Shown piece after piece: positions 1 to 13,018 of a stretch of 64,000 nt of DNA. Position numbers and translations under genes: made by a program. How positions within the stretch are numbered: position 1 is the stretch's first letter; every line of letters begins with the position of its first letter. Source of the stretch: Cichorium intybus (taxonomy: Eukaryota; Streptophyta; Magnoliopsida; Asterales; Asteraceae); contig CM042013.1 of the NCBI GenBank assembly GCA_023525715.1, positions 68,978,494-69,042,493 on the forward strand. Direction: 5' to 3'. Below the pieces are notes generated by a model. The model searched no databases. It was not told the DNA's origin and saw nothing but the letters and a program-made list of their open reading frames with translations.

Positions 1-1027
1 ACCACTAAACATAAAATACCACTCATCACAACAACATACAACAATCATACAAAACTACACTGCTATTATTTAATCAACTATTGACCTACAAGATTACCTG
101 CCCCAATCACCCAAAACGGGCCCACCACCAGCTGCCCGAGCCTCCTTTCCATCTTCAGAAAAACCATAAGCAATACTCCCTGTACCTGCAATCAAAACAC
201 ATCCATGAAGTTTCCCCATGGACCCACTTGCAAGAGCTGCTACTGCATCATTCTGAACATAAACCTTCACATGCTTTGGAAATATCTCCCTGCCACCATT
301 ATCAACATCATAAAGCTCAAAAAGGAAGAAAAGTTTGGTGGATTGAGAGTACAAAGAAGTGAAAATCAAACCTCAGCCAATTTAGTATCCGATCTTGATC
401 GTTTGGATGATTGACACCAGATACGCCTAAACAAACAGCTTCAACAGCGGATTTCTTTGCGCCTGATTTTGAAAGGGCTTCCATCATTACTTGCTCTAAC
501 GTATCTCGGGCTAATGTCTCTGTAAATTGAAAGCAAACGAATGAAGAATGCGAAGAAAGTATATAACCCTAACCACTGAAAACTGATAATTGCCGCTTTC
601 AACGGGCATCCAGACACTTAAACTAGAAAAAACGACTCAGAAATGTATGAATTCCGTGTTAATTTTAACGGATTGAAAGGAATGTTAACAAAAAAAAAAA
701 AAAAAAGCGACGAATAAGTTAGCACATGCATACGATCGGTAGAAAACGAAAAGGGTAGTGAGAAAATGTGCGATTGATTCGAAATTTGGTACCTCCGACG
801 CTGTTGTGGTTGGAGCAACCGGCAATGGCGCGGCCAAGAATAGGAGGCGGATCAGGAAGGTGATTGTTGGAGATATGAAGAAGAGGCATACAGACACATA
901 TGGTGGATGTGGTGCCGCCATCGACACCCAAGACTACTGTTTTTTCGTCGTTACAATCCGACCCGATGTGAAGATCATAACGATCAACTGAAACTCCTCC
1001 ATTTTGGGTGTTCTTGGTTGTTGACAT
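1..1027 (-). CDS. N-acetylglucosamine kinase, 5' part (three exons), continues past the left edge
   Basis: Sugar kinase of the BadF/BadG/BcrA ATPase (ASKHA) superfamily, expected to phosphorylate GlcNAc in the salvage route to UDP-GlcNAc. Three exons on the minus strand splice in one frame: 793–1027, 372–519 and 98–289, all with GT–AG borders. They give 191 residues, about half of the usual ~350. Exon 1 carries the phosphate-1 motif LGVDGGTTST. Exon 2 reads LGVSGVNHPNDQDRI. Exon 3 contains VQNDAVAALASG and the conserved GCVLIAGTGSIAYG, then GGGPVLGDWG. The start is the first ATG, at 1025–1027. The donor after position 98 leads into an intron that leaves the window, so the C-terminal half is not seen. 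Family assignment is from recognised motifs and I am confident of it; substrate specificity is inferred from the plant orthologue group. Confidence 0.88.
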
Positions 1028-1160
1028 TTGTATTTCCCCAATGTTTGGATGATGAGGTTGACTCTGTCCACGGCAAGAGATAATCGAGTTCGAGTGTCCA
1101 CCCTCTTTTCATTTCGACTTTGCCGCCCAAGATTCACATTTTCTTTACCTAATCTTGAGT

Positions 1161-1168
1161 TTTATATA
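1161..1168 (-). promoter_or_regulatory. Probable TATA box of the GlcNAc kinase gene
   Basis: On the minus strand this reads TATATAAA, about 134 bases upstream of the kinase ATG. Nothing else like it lies nearer. It is a sequence-only guess. Confidence 0.35.
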
Positions 1169-1687
1169 TCGAATTCGATCGTAGTGATTAAAAATATTGT
1201 TCTTGAAAAATGTATATTGAATATGTTATTAAAATTGTTTAAAACAATGTATAATATAATTTTATGTTATATTTTAAACCAAATATAAAAGTACCTGGTT
1301 GTTTTTACAGGCTTTTTGTGGTATTTGCTAGGAAGATTTGCCCCAATTTTGCAGGCCAAGTTGGCTACCAACATATATATACTTACATATAGTCACAAAG
1401 GCAATTGTTATTAGTATTCACCACAACAAATGATAGCTAATGTTTATTATTTACACATATTTCATTGGTATTGTCAACTCATGTCCTAATCACCACAACA
1501 AATGATAGCTATATTTACATTATTTATATAGTCAATCAACTTCATTTGTGTTATTTGTATATATAAATAAAAGATGCCATAGATGTTACTTTTTTCTAAA
1601 TAATTAATCTTTTAAACTATATATAATCAAGAAGTGATAATATTCATGACATTGTTATTTATTCGAAACTTCAAATAAATTGTTTTC

Positions 1688-1850
1688 TTAAATTCGCATA
1701 GCGTGATGGATTAGTGAATCAGATGGTATATTGAGATAATTGATAAAAATTTGAACACTCTTTCTTTCTTAATTCACATAGGTCATGAATCGGTGAATCA
1801 GATGGTATATTGATATAATTGATAAAAATTTGAACACTCTTTCTTTCTTT
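1688..1850. repeat. Two-copy tandem duplication, period about 80 bp
   Basis: The unit contains gtgaatcagatggtatattg followed by aattgataaaaatttgaaca and a ctttctttctt tail. The two copies differ at a few bases, so the duplication is not recent. Confidence 0.75.
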
Positions 1851-2722
1851 CTATATCTACGACCAAAATTGTAACATTTTATTTTTTGAAAGTTTGTATA
1901 TCAATTTGATTTTTTTTTCATCTATAAGAATAAGCAAATATATCTTTAATATTTATTCGTATAAAAAACCATTTTATCTTACCATAGAAACTTAAATTTT
2001 GAATGGAATTTGGAGCAAAGTTATGTTTAGTAACAAGTTTTCTTCATAAAATGATTAGTACAAAATCATAAATTACACTATATTCACCCAAAAAATCATA
2101 ATCAACTTTTAAATTTCTTTCTTAGTATATTTTCCGCATTTCTTTAGTAATCTACAAGCTTGAGTTTTTGCTATTAGCTTAGCTTTTATCTCGTTATTTG
2201 TCTTGCTTTGACTTTATTTGAGATATTGTTCTGTAATAATTAATGTCCAAGCTTCATAGTAGTCATCTCCCAATCAAATGCTTTTAGTAATCTTCATATG
2301 GAATCGATTCAATGAGGCTCATCTTCATATATAATAGTTTACATATGATTCTATTTACCTTTTGTTAAATTTAAGCCAATGGAAAAGCTAAAGATCATGG
2401 ATGCTCTAAATGGGTGAATCTTTGTGTTAAATCTCTAAAGAAATCAAATGTTGTAATATAAAGAAATGAAAGTGTGATGATATAAGAAACGGATCAAAGA
2501 AAGTATGTTGTTATTTTTAATCCTTTTCAAATGTAGTAATATAAGGAAATCAAATTTGGATCATACAAGAAATATATCAGAGAAAATTTGTTGCTATTTT
2601 TTGCATTTAACCTGTTTAACCACGCAGTGGTTGGTGTTCATCCGTATATGATCAAAAGTGTAAGATCCTAATCCGAAAATGACCAAGTTCAATGTTAAAG
2701 AATGAGATTTTGGGAAATTTTG

Positions 2723-2845
2723 CAGTTAGCGCCGCTAATTAGTTAATGGTTAGACTCGCTAAGTGCAGTTAGCGCCACTAAGTTAAATGTTAGAGTCGCT
2801 AAGTGTAGTTAGCGCCGCTAAGTTAAGGGTTAGAGTCGCTAAGTT
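2723..2845. repeat. Three-copy tandem repeat, period 40–43 bp
   Basis: Each unit begins cagttagcgccgctaa (one A and one T variant) and ends ttagagtcgctaagtg. Units start at 2723, 2766 and 2806. It lies about 70 bases upstream of a TATATAAA sequence, possibly as part of an LTR-like promoter fragment. Confidence 0.75.
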
Positions 2846-3517
2846 CGCAGGGTTTTTGGATGGCACGATATCCCTGTTTTTGGACCAAAACCCTAGATTT
2901 TGAGCTATGAATCGTATATAAAGGTAGTAAACCCTAAGGGTAACCGCCATTCTTCACATTTCAGCTCCCAAGAACGTCTTTTTCTCTCTAGCTTTCTTGG
3001 AGTGGTTTTTAGTGATTTTGGTCTCTTAGAACACCAAAGTTGGGATACCCAATAAAATCTTTCTCCATTTTTCAAGAAGAAAAAAATATTTTAAACCTTC
3101 ATTTTTTTTACAACTATACAAAGTTATGAAACCTAACCTAATAGAATACATTACATTTCTTCTTGAGAAAAGTATTTCGAACTCATAAAGCTTTTTACAT
3201 TTTAAGTAGGGTCATTTTAACTTCTTATTTAAAATAAAAACAGTTTTTGTGACCCTACTTAATTCTTCTTTTTTGTGTGTGTTAAAAATGAGAGAGTAAA
3301 TAACAATCGAATCTCTGTTTACTAAAAATTACATCATTTTTAATCAAAAAAATGATATATTGCTCGTAGATGATATAAAATATGCTCTGATTTTTCGCAT
3401 CTTTACTAATTATTTGTAATAAAACATGATCCCCTAATTTAAACGAGTATAATAATACAAATCAGAATCTTGATTGGGCGGCAAAAGCTTATTCCCTGTT
3501 ACCGTCTTGCTTACGTC

Positions 3518-4351
3518 ATGTCAAAATACGTTTCTCTATTCCTCCTCTTCACGACGGTGGTCGCCACCACCAATTACCACCTCTCCTCCCTAAATTCCTC
3601 GTCGCCGGGACCTTCTCCATCGATTCAACCCAAACCCCGAACCCCTCATCCACCAATTTCACCGCCGCCACCACCACCCGTCTCTAAACCATCAACGTCT
3701 CCGCCGCCGCCTTCGCGACCAGAGTATATGCAGCAGCAACAACTCAAGAACATAATCGACGCCCTAATCGGAGCCGGCGACTTCGCAGCGTGGGCAAATA
3801 TCCTCTTTAATCCGAAAATAAATTCATCGATTCCCACAAGCACCACCGCGGCACTCATCCCAACCACCGCCACCTTGTTTGTCCCCGGTAACGATGCTTT
3901 GTCGCACCTCACCGCCACCGCTACCGGCGCTTACAATTTCGACCCGTTTATCATCCCTTACCACATTCTTCCCCAACGCCTCACATTCTCGGAGCTCCAA
4001 CTCTTCAAAACTCAAACTCGACTGCCGACACTCTTGCCGTCGAAAACCATCCTGATTACGAACAATACGGCTTCCAATTTCACCATTGATGATTCCTTGA
4101 TCATGCAACCTGATATTTACCAAAACCCCGCCGTCTGCGTCCATGGTATCTCTGCTATCCTCGACTACACAACCTACGGTGGAGCTGCTCCCGCTCCCCC
4201 CACTTCACTTCCGCCGCCGCCTTTACCTTCGCCGCCAGAAATAGTAACTCAGCCGGCAGAAGTTGTAAGAAATTGTAGTCCGATGAGTGTTGTTTCCGAA
4301 TGTGATTTCTTGATAATTTTGTTCTTAATTTTTGCTTCTATATTCAATTGA
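3518..4351 (+). CDS. Fasciclin-like arabinogalactan protein, single FAS1 domain, probably GPI-anchored
   Basis: Predicted cell-surface glycoprotein of the plant FLA family (wall and adhesion roles). The first ATG in frame is at 3518; an upstream TTG at 3470 is not a plant start. The 277-residue intronless product has a signal peptide (about residues 1–20, SLFLLFTTVVATT). A Pro/Ser-rich region follows (about 28–67, with PPPPPP). One FAS1 domain spans about 75–215, with the H1 motif TLFVPGNDAL at 119–128 and the central YH of IIPYHIL near 148. An AGP-type tract (AAPAPP… to residue 240) comes next, then a hydrophobic tail FLIILFLIFASIF typical of a GPI signal. N-glycosylation sequons occur in NSS, NNT and NFT. 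The layout resembles the small single-FAS1 FLA19–21 group, but I cannot fix the orthologue. FAS1 sequence is weakly conserved, so the role is inferred. Confidence 0.82.
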   Translation: MSKYVSLFLLFTTVVATTNYHLSSLNSSSPGPSPSIQPKPRTPHPPISPPPPPPVSKPSTSPPPPSRPEYMQQQQLKNIIDALIGAGDFAAWANILFNPKINSSIPTSTTAALIPTTATLFVPGNDALSHLTATATGAYNFDPFIIPYHILPQRLTFSELQLFKTQTRLPTLLPSKTILITNNTASNFTIDDSLIMQPDIYQNPAVCVHGISAILDYTTYGGAAPAPPTSLPPPPLPSPPEIVTQPAEVVRNCSPMSVVSECDFLIILFLIFASIFN

Positions 4352-4624
4352 GAGAAACCATTTCCAATTTTGTGTAATATCAAGATCATATTCGTCGGAA
4401 TTCTTCTCAAGAACCGGAAAAAGTCTCAAGTCTCCGGTTTACCCGTTTGTTGTTGCTGTACATGACATCGATCGATGTGTTGAGAGTTTGTTTTTGTTAG
4501 TGATACATAAATTGTCCCTGAACTATTCTGTAACTTCTACTTTTCTCATTTCTTAAAAATATTTCAATGACAAACCCTTGATGTTGTATTTCTTGCAGAT
4601 TTTGCTCTTCCCTTGTTTGTTTTA

Positions 4625-4815
4625 GAGTAAATTACAATTTTGGTCCTTGAGGTTTACACCAAATTACAGTTTCATTCCTAGTTTTGAAAATCTTACAGTT
4701 TTGGTTCCTGTGGTTTACACAAACGCTAACAAAGGCAGGGACCAAAAATGAAAGATTTGAAAACCACTGAGACCAAAAGTGAACAATTTGAAAACCATAA
4801 AAACTATAGTGCAAG
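4625..4815. repeat. Degenerate Mutator-like terminus or MITE
   Basis: Starts gagtaaattacaattttggtc and later repeats the 'ttttggt-cctgtggttta' motif, with inverted copies near 4735–4800. The same motif forms the ~195 bp terminal repeats of the two Mutator-like elements further right (42063 and 56711). Here both ends are eroded and no 9 bp target duplication was found. Confidence 0.5.
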
Positions 4816-5368
4816 ATTTTCAATGATCAACAAACTTATATGATAATTAATTAATTGACATCATATATTATAAAGTATGTCATTTATTTTTATAAATTAT
4901 ATCCATGATCAACTAAACTTATATGATAATAATATAATTTAGCTTGTATTCTAAAATATATTTTAGTAAAGAGAGTATATACTTAGATAATGCATAATTG
5001 TTGAAAGCAGCTATATATGTAACGGCTAAATACTTATTTATGAAATAATACTCCCCTTTTCAAAATTAATATATTAAAATGATATTTTGTAAAAATATCA
5101 ATCTAGAGATAAGCCTTTTATACAACAAGATAGACCAAATATCAATCTAGATACAGATATTTCCAGCTGGACATAAATATACAATCGAAATTTATATAAA
5201 AATTCAATGTCTCCCAACATATGCAGATGATAATCATCAATTTACTATGCTTACAAAGTTTAATAATAATACAGAAATTAAAACAAAAAATATGGATAAA
5301 AAATAGATTAGAGAAACCCTTCACTTCATGTCCATTGGCTCCTTGGTGTCCATATCGACTTTTTTTTT
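4816..5368. other. AT-rich spacer downstream of two convergent genes
   Basis: Low-complexity A/T sequence between the FLA gene and the 3' end of the primase-helicase gene. No coding or RNA feature was seen. Confidence 0.5.
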
Positions 5369-5400
5369 TTATAAAATTGGCTCCTTGGTGTCCATATATT
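5335..5400 (-). repeat. Short duplication across the last coding exon of the primase-helicase gene
   Basis: The string ttggctccttggtgtccata occurs at about 5336 and again at about 5377, separated by a T-rich spacer. On the minus strand the exon reads VTGEYMDTKEP. In the window it then ends IL-stop (TAA 5369–5371). The second copy would have continued MDMK-stop. The duplication therefore appears to replace the last few residues. Confidence 0.7.
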
Positions 5401-8400
5401 CACCAGTTACTCTGTAACAGTAAATTCAGTAAATGTTAATTCGATTTTTCTATTTTTCCCACCAACAAAATACGTGCAAAAAGCTATTCCAATTTCCACA
5501 ATTCACAAATCGACTTTTCTTTATAAAAGTTCCTAGATGTCCAAAAACTAAGGCACTTAAATAAATGTTTTTCAAAGGGTTAATTTAAATGTGCATTTAT
5601 GCAATAAAGTTTCAAAAAATTTCAAAACTATGCAACAAAGTGGTTTTCTAGATGAAATATGTAACCAGGTTTTGTTCCATAATTGTAATTAATGAAACAA
5701 TGTTTCACTTTTTTTTACCAATTTATGTAACAGTATTTCACTTTTCTATCAATTTATACAACAGCTTAGTGGTAAATTACTAAATCATAGTATCTTTTTG
5801 ACCTAATATAAAACGTAGTAGCATATTTTTTATAAAAAAAAAAAATCAATATATTGTTGCATAAATTTGCATAAAATAAATTAGAAGAAACATACCTATT
5901 ATATGTCAAGTATGCATCACCTATCGTTCCCGAGACTTTATTCCGTACCTTCCGCACACAAATCTAAAAAGAATTTAACAAAAATAAAATAAGTCTTTGT
6001 TTTTTTTATTTCACATTAAAGTTGATGCAAGAAATAATAAGGTGTTTTTATTGATTTTTATATTACTCCTATCAAGTATAAGAAAAATGATGTGTGTTTG
6101 GAATAAGTGGCGAAATGAACAAAAGTACCTGCACTCGGTCCATGGGACCCGCGTCTTTATCCCGATTCCGGTGAATCACAATTCCAGTATCACATTTGTT
6201 TATGAAATGTGCACTTCCACTAATATCATAAAGATTTGGAGGTTTTCCATTCCATTGTTGCAACTATTAAACGAATTTCACAAGTTATATCCAGAAAAAA
6301 GATAATTAAGTTTTGGAAGGAATGGAATCTGATTCCCGGAATCCAATTAGGTCGGAATGGAATCGGTCATCATATTGCTAACCTGTCTAGGATGTGCCAC
6401 AAACCAAACATGGCATGAATGGTGTTGAGCAAACCGTTTGATACTTGTCAGCATTTGACTTACATACTCTGTTTCAGTCCTGTTTTACACATTTAATTAT
6501 TAAATATAATTATATAAACAAATCAATTAAGCCGTGTTTGTTATTAAGGATAAGACAGAACAGGTTGTACTGCGTTTGACATGCATTGAACCAGGACCGC
6601 GACTAATGTCAACGCAATTTTTGCCCCACCAAAAAAAGCGAAACAAGACGGGACACGGACTCGCCTTCCATCTTTCGTGTGTGCAAAAGACGAAAACGCC
6701 CTTCTCGTCCTCATCATTGAAAATAGTTTCGAAAAGCCTGTCGAGTCTCGTCCTGTCCTGTGCGTTTGGTAAGGACGGGACTCGACAGGCTTTTCGAGGC
6801 TATTTTCAATGACGAGGACGAGAAGGGCGTTTTCGTCTTTTGTACACACGGAAGATGGAAGGCGGGTCCGTGTCCCGTCTTGTTTCGCTTTTTTTGGTGG
6901 GACAAAAATTGCGTTGACATTAGTCGCGGTCCTGGTTCAATGCATGTCAAACGCATTACAACCTGTTCTGTCTTATTCTTAATAACAAACACGGCTTAAT
7001 TAATTTGTTTATATAATTATATTTTAAATAAATATACTCACTGGTTGGGAGGTCGTTGGTGATCAAGCTCATTGTATGGATCAATGACAAGTCCATTGAC
7101 ACCATGTCTAAGAACTGCGGCTTTTGCAAGCCGTAGGACCCACTCGATACTCGGTAGGCAATCATTCTCACACCTATTTCATATTTTACTTTTAGTGTTA
7201 AAAAAGTAGAAAGAAAAGCTTGTGATACATTTTAGCATTTAAAAACAAGTCTATAGTTGGGTTTGAAAGTAGGATGCTTTAATAGATAAATATATGAAAG
7301 AATGTTGATGTTTCTTGGAAGTTACCGTATGAGATGAAAAGTATCACTCAACCATTCCTTTCCTGATTCCAATTCCTGCAAACTCATTCTGTCAACTGAT
7401 TTTCCATACCTGTAATACGCCATGTCATCAAACACAAAGTCAAGAAAAATTAGACAAACAAAAATAAATAAACAAAAGAACACACACCAAAATAGCAATT
7501 TACTTACAATTTTGTAAAAATTATAGAATAGTTGAAAACTTGAAATTGAACTAATTACTAACCTCACATTGAAGAATGGCTTTTTCAAGTGCTTTTCTAG
7601 AAGCTTCCTTGCATGTTCTCTAACCTAATAAAAAGAAACATAAAAATTTAAAAACAATTAACAAATATTTGCATTTGAAGAAAAATCGTATACCTTGTTT
7701 TCCATAGAGCAAAGTGCAAATTTCCAACCAACATTTTCATTAAGATTGCATAGTAATGCATCAATCCACTCACTCTTTCCGGAATTGGGGACTCCGGTCA
7801 CTAAAGTCAACTCTCCAGGCACGACCTGGTCAACACAACATCATAATCAGTACAAGACAATAACATGTAAATTCACAAATAGTTAAATCTAGCAAAATAG
7901 CAATGTACTTTTGTATATTTATTTATCATAGCATCCTACTTTCTTTTCATCCTTTTACAATATCATAAAAACAAAGCAATTTTTATTTAATATAATTGGG
8001 TTGACTTTTCAAAGTAGAATGTCATTATAAGAAATAAAAGTAAAGTACAATGCAATAATTGAGTAGATTTTTCAAAGTATTGAATCTTAATAAGGAAAAA
8101 AAAAAAAAAAGATTAAAGATACAATGTTGTAGAAATTTTTTAAAGTAGGATGCTATAATAAACAAATAAATGAGTTTTTAATTTTTTATGAATATAAAGA
8201 ATATGTAAACTTACATTATATAAATCATCTAAAGCCTTCCATCCAGTTGAAATTCCAAGCTCATTACCAAGGGTTTGATGGTAATATGCATCAATTTCAC
8301 CAAAATAATCTCTAAAATTAAATAAACCTTTTATAGGGTACAATTCAGCATTTTCAATAACTTCCCTCAATACAGCGGGCCCCATGAACATCAAAACCTG

Positions 8401-11400
8401 GAAAAAATAATAATAATAAATAAATTTAACCATTTTTGATATTTTATCAAATTAGCCACTAAACTATTATTATAATAATCATAAAAAAAAAATCAATAGT
8501 TGTGTGGTTAAATCAATAAAATGGTGATTGTGTTGTTTTTTATTTTAACCTTTTTCAAAAAAGGCAACCGGGAAAAATGGTTTTTTTACAGTAAAAAAAA
8601 GTAGGGAAATTTACAAAAAAACATACTATATTTTGCACAGTTTTGTGGTTTAACCACTAATACATTATTTTTCCAAATTAACCATTTTGACTTGTTATAT
8701 TAAATTATCAATAACAGGACAAAATGGTTAAATTGGAAAACATCCGAATCTCTTATGGTTGATGGGAAAAAAATAAAGTAAAAGTGGTTAAACCACAAAA
8801 AATTCTAAAATATAATGGTTTTTTGTATTTTGCCCAAAAATGTATAATGGTTTAATCGCTACAAAAAAATAATTAAATGACTAAAGATCAAATTTGTAAC
8901 AAACCTCATTAGCATCTTTAAATGTCTCTTTTTCATTTTTACTTGGCCACGTGACTCGCCAACACCTATTTAAAAATAAAAACAAAAATAAAAAACTTGA
9001 GGGGCATTAAAAACCACAAAATCTAAACCACCACTAAAAAAGTAAGGACAATTTCGACCTTTCGCGTCCAAGGCGGCGCGCAAGTTCTTCAGCTAAGGCT
9101 TGACCAGGTTGATCTGCATCAGTTGCAAGTATTATGCGAGACGCCTGCAATATAAAAAAAACAATTTTTATAAAAAAATTAAGAAATTTATAAAAGATAT
9201 AACAGTGAATAAAAACAAAATATAGAAAATAGTTAACTATACCGAATCTAAATACTCCTTGCAGTTCCATAAATATTGGTACTTTACATCCTACATTCAT
9301 AAAATACAAAAAAGATTTAATTTTTAATCAAAGAAATTTTCGGAATAAAAAATTTATAAAAAATAAAAAAAATTGAACCTGTTCTTGAGATGGTAAATCT
9401 TTAGCAGAAGCTTTTGGTGGAGCACCATCAGGAACACTCACACAATTTCTAAAACCAGCTTCTTCCATTGCAAGTTTGTCCATTTCGCCCTCGACCTTTT
9501 ATTAAAAATTATAATTTAAAAAAAAAAATAAACAAGAGAAAAAAAATTATGTGATTCAAGATGAAATTTTACTATGATGATGTCGCTTGCTCCTTCTATA
9601 TCATCAAGACCATATAATATCTTTTCGGTATCACTTTCCTGCAAAAATATGAGTAAAATTAGATTTTTAGTTTTTTTACCAAAAACAGTAACTTTTTTAA
9701 ATTATTTTTTACCTGCCAGAATTTCTTTGTGAAATCGCGGTATTTGCAACTAACAAGTTCTCTTTTTCGTCTGTAAGTAAATGCAATAACAATCTGCCAA
9801 CAAAATTAAGAAAAAAAATCAATTAATTTCTAAACAGTAACAAAGAATAGGGGTAATTTTGTAATTTGTACCTGTTTTTCGTATCTTCTTTGCATGACAT
9901 AATTTCTCCGTAAGGTCTCTTCAGATATCATTCTTTCAGAAAAATAGTCAAGTAACTGAATCGCAAAAACAATATATAAAATCAACCGTCTGAATGTGAG
10001 TAAATGTGTAAATGACCATTTTACCCTTTTGTAAAGTAAAAAAGAAAAGCACCCATATATACCCGTTTTCCATTAAGTCAAAAAGAAAAGTCAGTAAGAT
10101 AAGTGAATTATGAATAGGAAAGAAAATTTTACATCTTTGCTTAAAGGTTCCAAATTCAATTCTTGTTCTGTGATTTCTTTAATTTTTTTCACTTTCGGGA
10201 GTGTATTCATTCTATTGTAACTTGATTTAACATCTGCAAAAGCCTGCAATTAAAGAATAAGAAAAAAAAGTCAACATAACGGTCAAAGGAAACTAAATAG
10301 TGAAAAAAAAAAAAAAAGAGAAATTGAGGACAAATTGTTACCCGTGTACTGCCTTTCCATCCACATTTGGCTCGAAAACAAGTCCACACAGCTGCATTAC
10401 TAAAATATTTAAAAAATAATTCCACGTCAGATTTTATAAAAAAAATTAATGGTGAAAATATGAAGCAACTTACCCATCATCAGAAATGAAAAGAGAGAGT
10501 TTTTTCTCCTTTGAGTCACCACCTTTACACTGTTGAGTAGAAAGATCCGTTTAGATTTTCTCAAAAAAAATAGCAACGTACTTTAATTAATTTGTATATT
10601 ATAGCATCCTACTTCCATTTCTTCCTATTACATCATTGTGCTCTCATTTTATTTCTTATTAAGGAATTGTACTTTGAAAAATCTACCAAATTATAGCATT
10701 GTACTTTCGTATTTTTCCTAAATAGGACATTATACTATGATGGCAATGAAATTTGCTTTGTATTTGAATGACATTGATATAACTTGGTAGATTTTTCAAA
10801 GTAAAATGATGTAATGAAAGTAGGATGCTAAAATTAACAAATCAATGAAACTACGTTGCTATTTGTTGCATTTAACACTTAAGTAAAATGAAAAACTATA
10901 ACTTAATCAACTTTTGTTCATGCAATCTTCAATGACATTAATCCTTTAACAAACTTCATCATGGAAATGTGGAATGAATTAAAACCTATAACTTTTAAGC
11001 AATATGTCTACATACCATGGGGCAATTCAAGCCATTTTTCTGTCCAGGCCCAAAAGATCCACAAATTATTCCAATTTCCTCCAATTTCACTTTAAGTGCC
11101 TTTAAATTTGGTGTATCGATTACTATTTCATCATCAGTCTTCTCCAAATATGCTTCAGAAACTATAACAAACAAATACAACAACACCATTATTATCAATT
11201 GTCCAAAAGATAATATTCTCCAATTGACTTAATAAACCAATGTTCTTAACTAAAAATTTCAGAACCCCTTTTCGTAATAGTAAATAAATTGTGAAAAAAA
11301 TTAACATTTTGAGATAGGGTAAATACTGTAACGATACTTCTAACAACAAACTTGAAGTTGAAAGGCTGTAAATTTACGCAACCAGAGGCAGATATAAAGT

Positions 11401-11719
11401 TATAAAAGTGATAAACAGGAAGATAAATGCAGGGTGTTTCTAGCTGAATGAAGAATTTACCTGGTCTGGGGATACTTGCGTGAGAAGAAAACGATAAGTT
11501 AGATGGTTTAAGAGATAAAGGAACCAATTTGGGGGTTGAATTTGAGGGGAAAACAGAAGAAATGGAGCTGTGGGCGGGGTAGATGTTGGGTATGTTGTTG
11601 GGATAATTGAATGAAGAGGTTGTGGGTTGAAAGTGGAGGAAGTGTCTGGAGGTCATAATGGGATAGGGGGAGTTGGAGACGAAGAGACCACGGAGAGAGG
11701 TGCGATGCCTAAGAAGCAT
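5369..11719 (-). CDS. Twinkle-type organellar DNA primase-helicase, 21 exons
   Basis: Dual-targeted plant Twinkle homologue (T7 gp4-like), which primes and unwinds mitochondrial and plastid DNA. Exons (minus): 11461–11719, 11016–11152, 10474–10529, 10342–10399, 10133–10243, 9872–9955, 9713–9793, 9573–9638, 9379–9495, 9243–9290, 9059–9144, 8905–8965, 8215–8397, 7694–7825, 7563–7624, 7326–7409, 7042–7173, 6383–6479, 6129–6263, 5896–5963, 5369–5411. All borders are GT–AG and every phase joins, giving 2100 nt and 699 residues; the Arabidopsis homologue is close to 700. The Ser-rich N-terminus looks like a transit peptide. A zinc ribbon uses C130/C133 and C158/C163. The TOPRIM primase domain has VEGEMD (E286) and ATDAD (D348, D350). 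The helicase Walker A is GVPNSGKS (460–467) and Walker B is GLVIDPYN near 573, followed by WFVAHPRQ. The gene appears intact. The intron between exons 17 and 18 holds a fold-back MITE. The last exon has a local duplication that changes the final residues. Confidence 0.93.
6504..7025. mobile_element. Fold-back MITE (almost perfect ~520 bp palindrome) inside an intron
   Basis: Arms of about 245 bp face each other around a short centre near 6755–6765. Outer ends read aagccgtgtttgttattaag on the left and the reverse complement on the right (ending at 6995), with further matching AT sequence beyond. It lies in the intron between exons 17 (7042–7173) and 18 (6383–6479) of the primase-helicase gene, starting about 17 bases from the donor. 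The flanks TTAA or the 8-mers tcaattaa/ttaattaa could be the target duplication, so hAT, PIF and piggyBac-like origins all remain possible. ORFs seen inside are artefacts of the palindrome. Confidence 0.85.
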
Positions 11720-12204
11720 ATCTCGGAGCTACTGAGTTTGGTCAAGTAGGAGTATAAGAAGCGTTCATGGCGGCTTTTGGAGTTTGAGGAGCTTCAATGG
11801 CGGAAATGGGTGTCGGAGGTTGGGGGTTGGGGCTTAGGGGTTTTTGGGAGGGAGAAGAAGAAGGCTCTGATAGCAGCAAGTGGGCGCCAGATATCGCTTT
11901 TGTGTTGTATCATTTTCTTGCTGTAAAAAGAAGAATTTATGGAAATGAAAATAATTAATAAATAAACATTTTTTAAAATATTTTTATCGAAAAGTAAAGG
12001 TTTTATTTTGATATTGTTTTTTAGATACTTAATTTTGCAAATGTTTTTTCACCTTGTTTTTATTTACTATTATAGATTTTAATGTTACCTTAAAATAATA
12101 TTCGCAAAATACCTATTAAATTTGTAACTCTTTTATATTTTTTATATAAACTAATTTTTTTCATAGTATACGTATTTATATAAAAAAACATACTTATCAG
12201 CAAA
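11720..12204. other. Upstream region of the primase-helicase gene
   Basis: The GA-rich part up to about 11920 is probably 5' leader and proximal promoter of the minus-strand gene. The remainder is AT-rich spacer. No clear TATA element was chosen. Confidence 0.4.

Positions 12205-13018
<814 letters not shown>

Larger units (their letters stand above)
1169..3517. other. AT-rich intergenic region between two divergent genes
   Basis: No gene is recognisable. It holds two short tandem duplications (1688–1850 and 2723–2845, listed separately). A 20-base direct repeat starting caccacaacaaatgatagct occurs near 1418 and 1491. From about 2659 to 3060 the sequence begins TGTAAGATCC, has TATATAAAGG near 2913 and a pyrimidine-rich leader after it. 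That layout resembles an LTR promoter fragment, but no paired end or target duplication was found. Confidence 0.5.

Noticed and set aside
3470..3517. Longer N-terminus for the fasciclin-like protein
   Set aside because: The upstream start would be TTG; the ATG at 3518 directly precedes a good signal peptide.
6534..6999. Four mirrored 79–101 codon ORFs in the primase-helicase intron
   Set aside because: They come from the two arms of the palindromic MITE.
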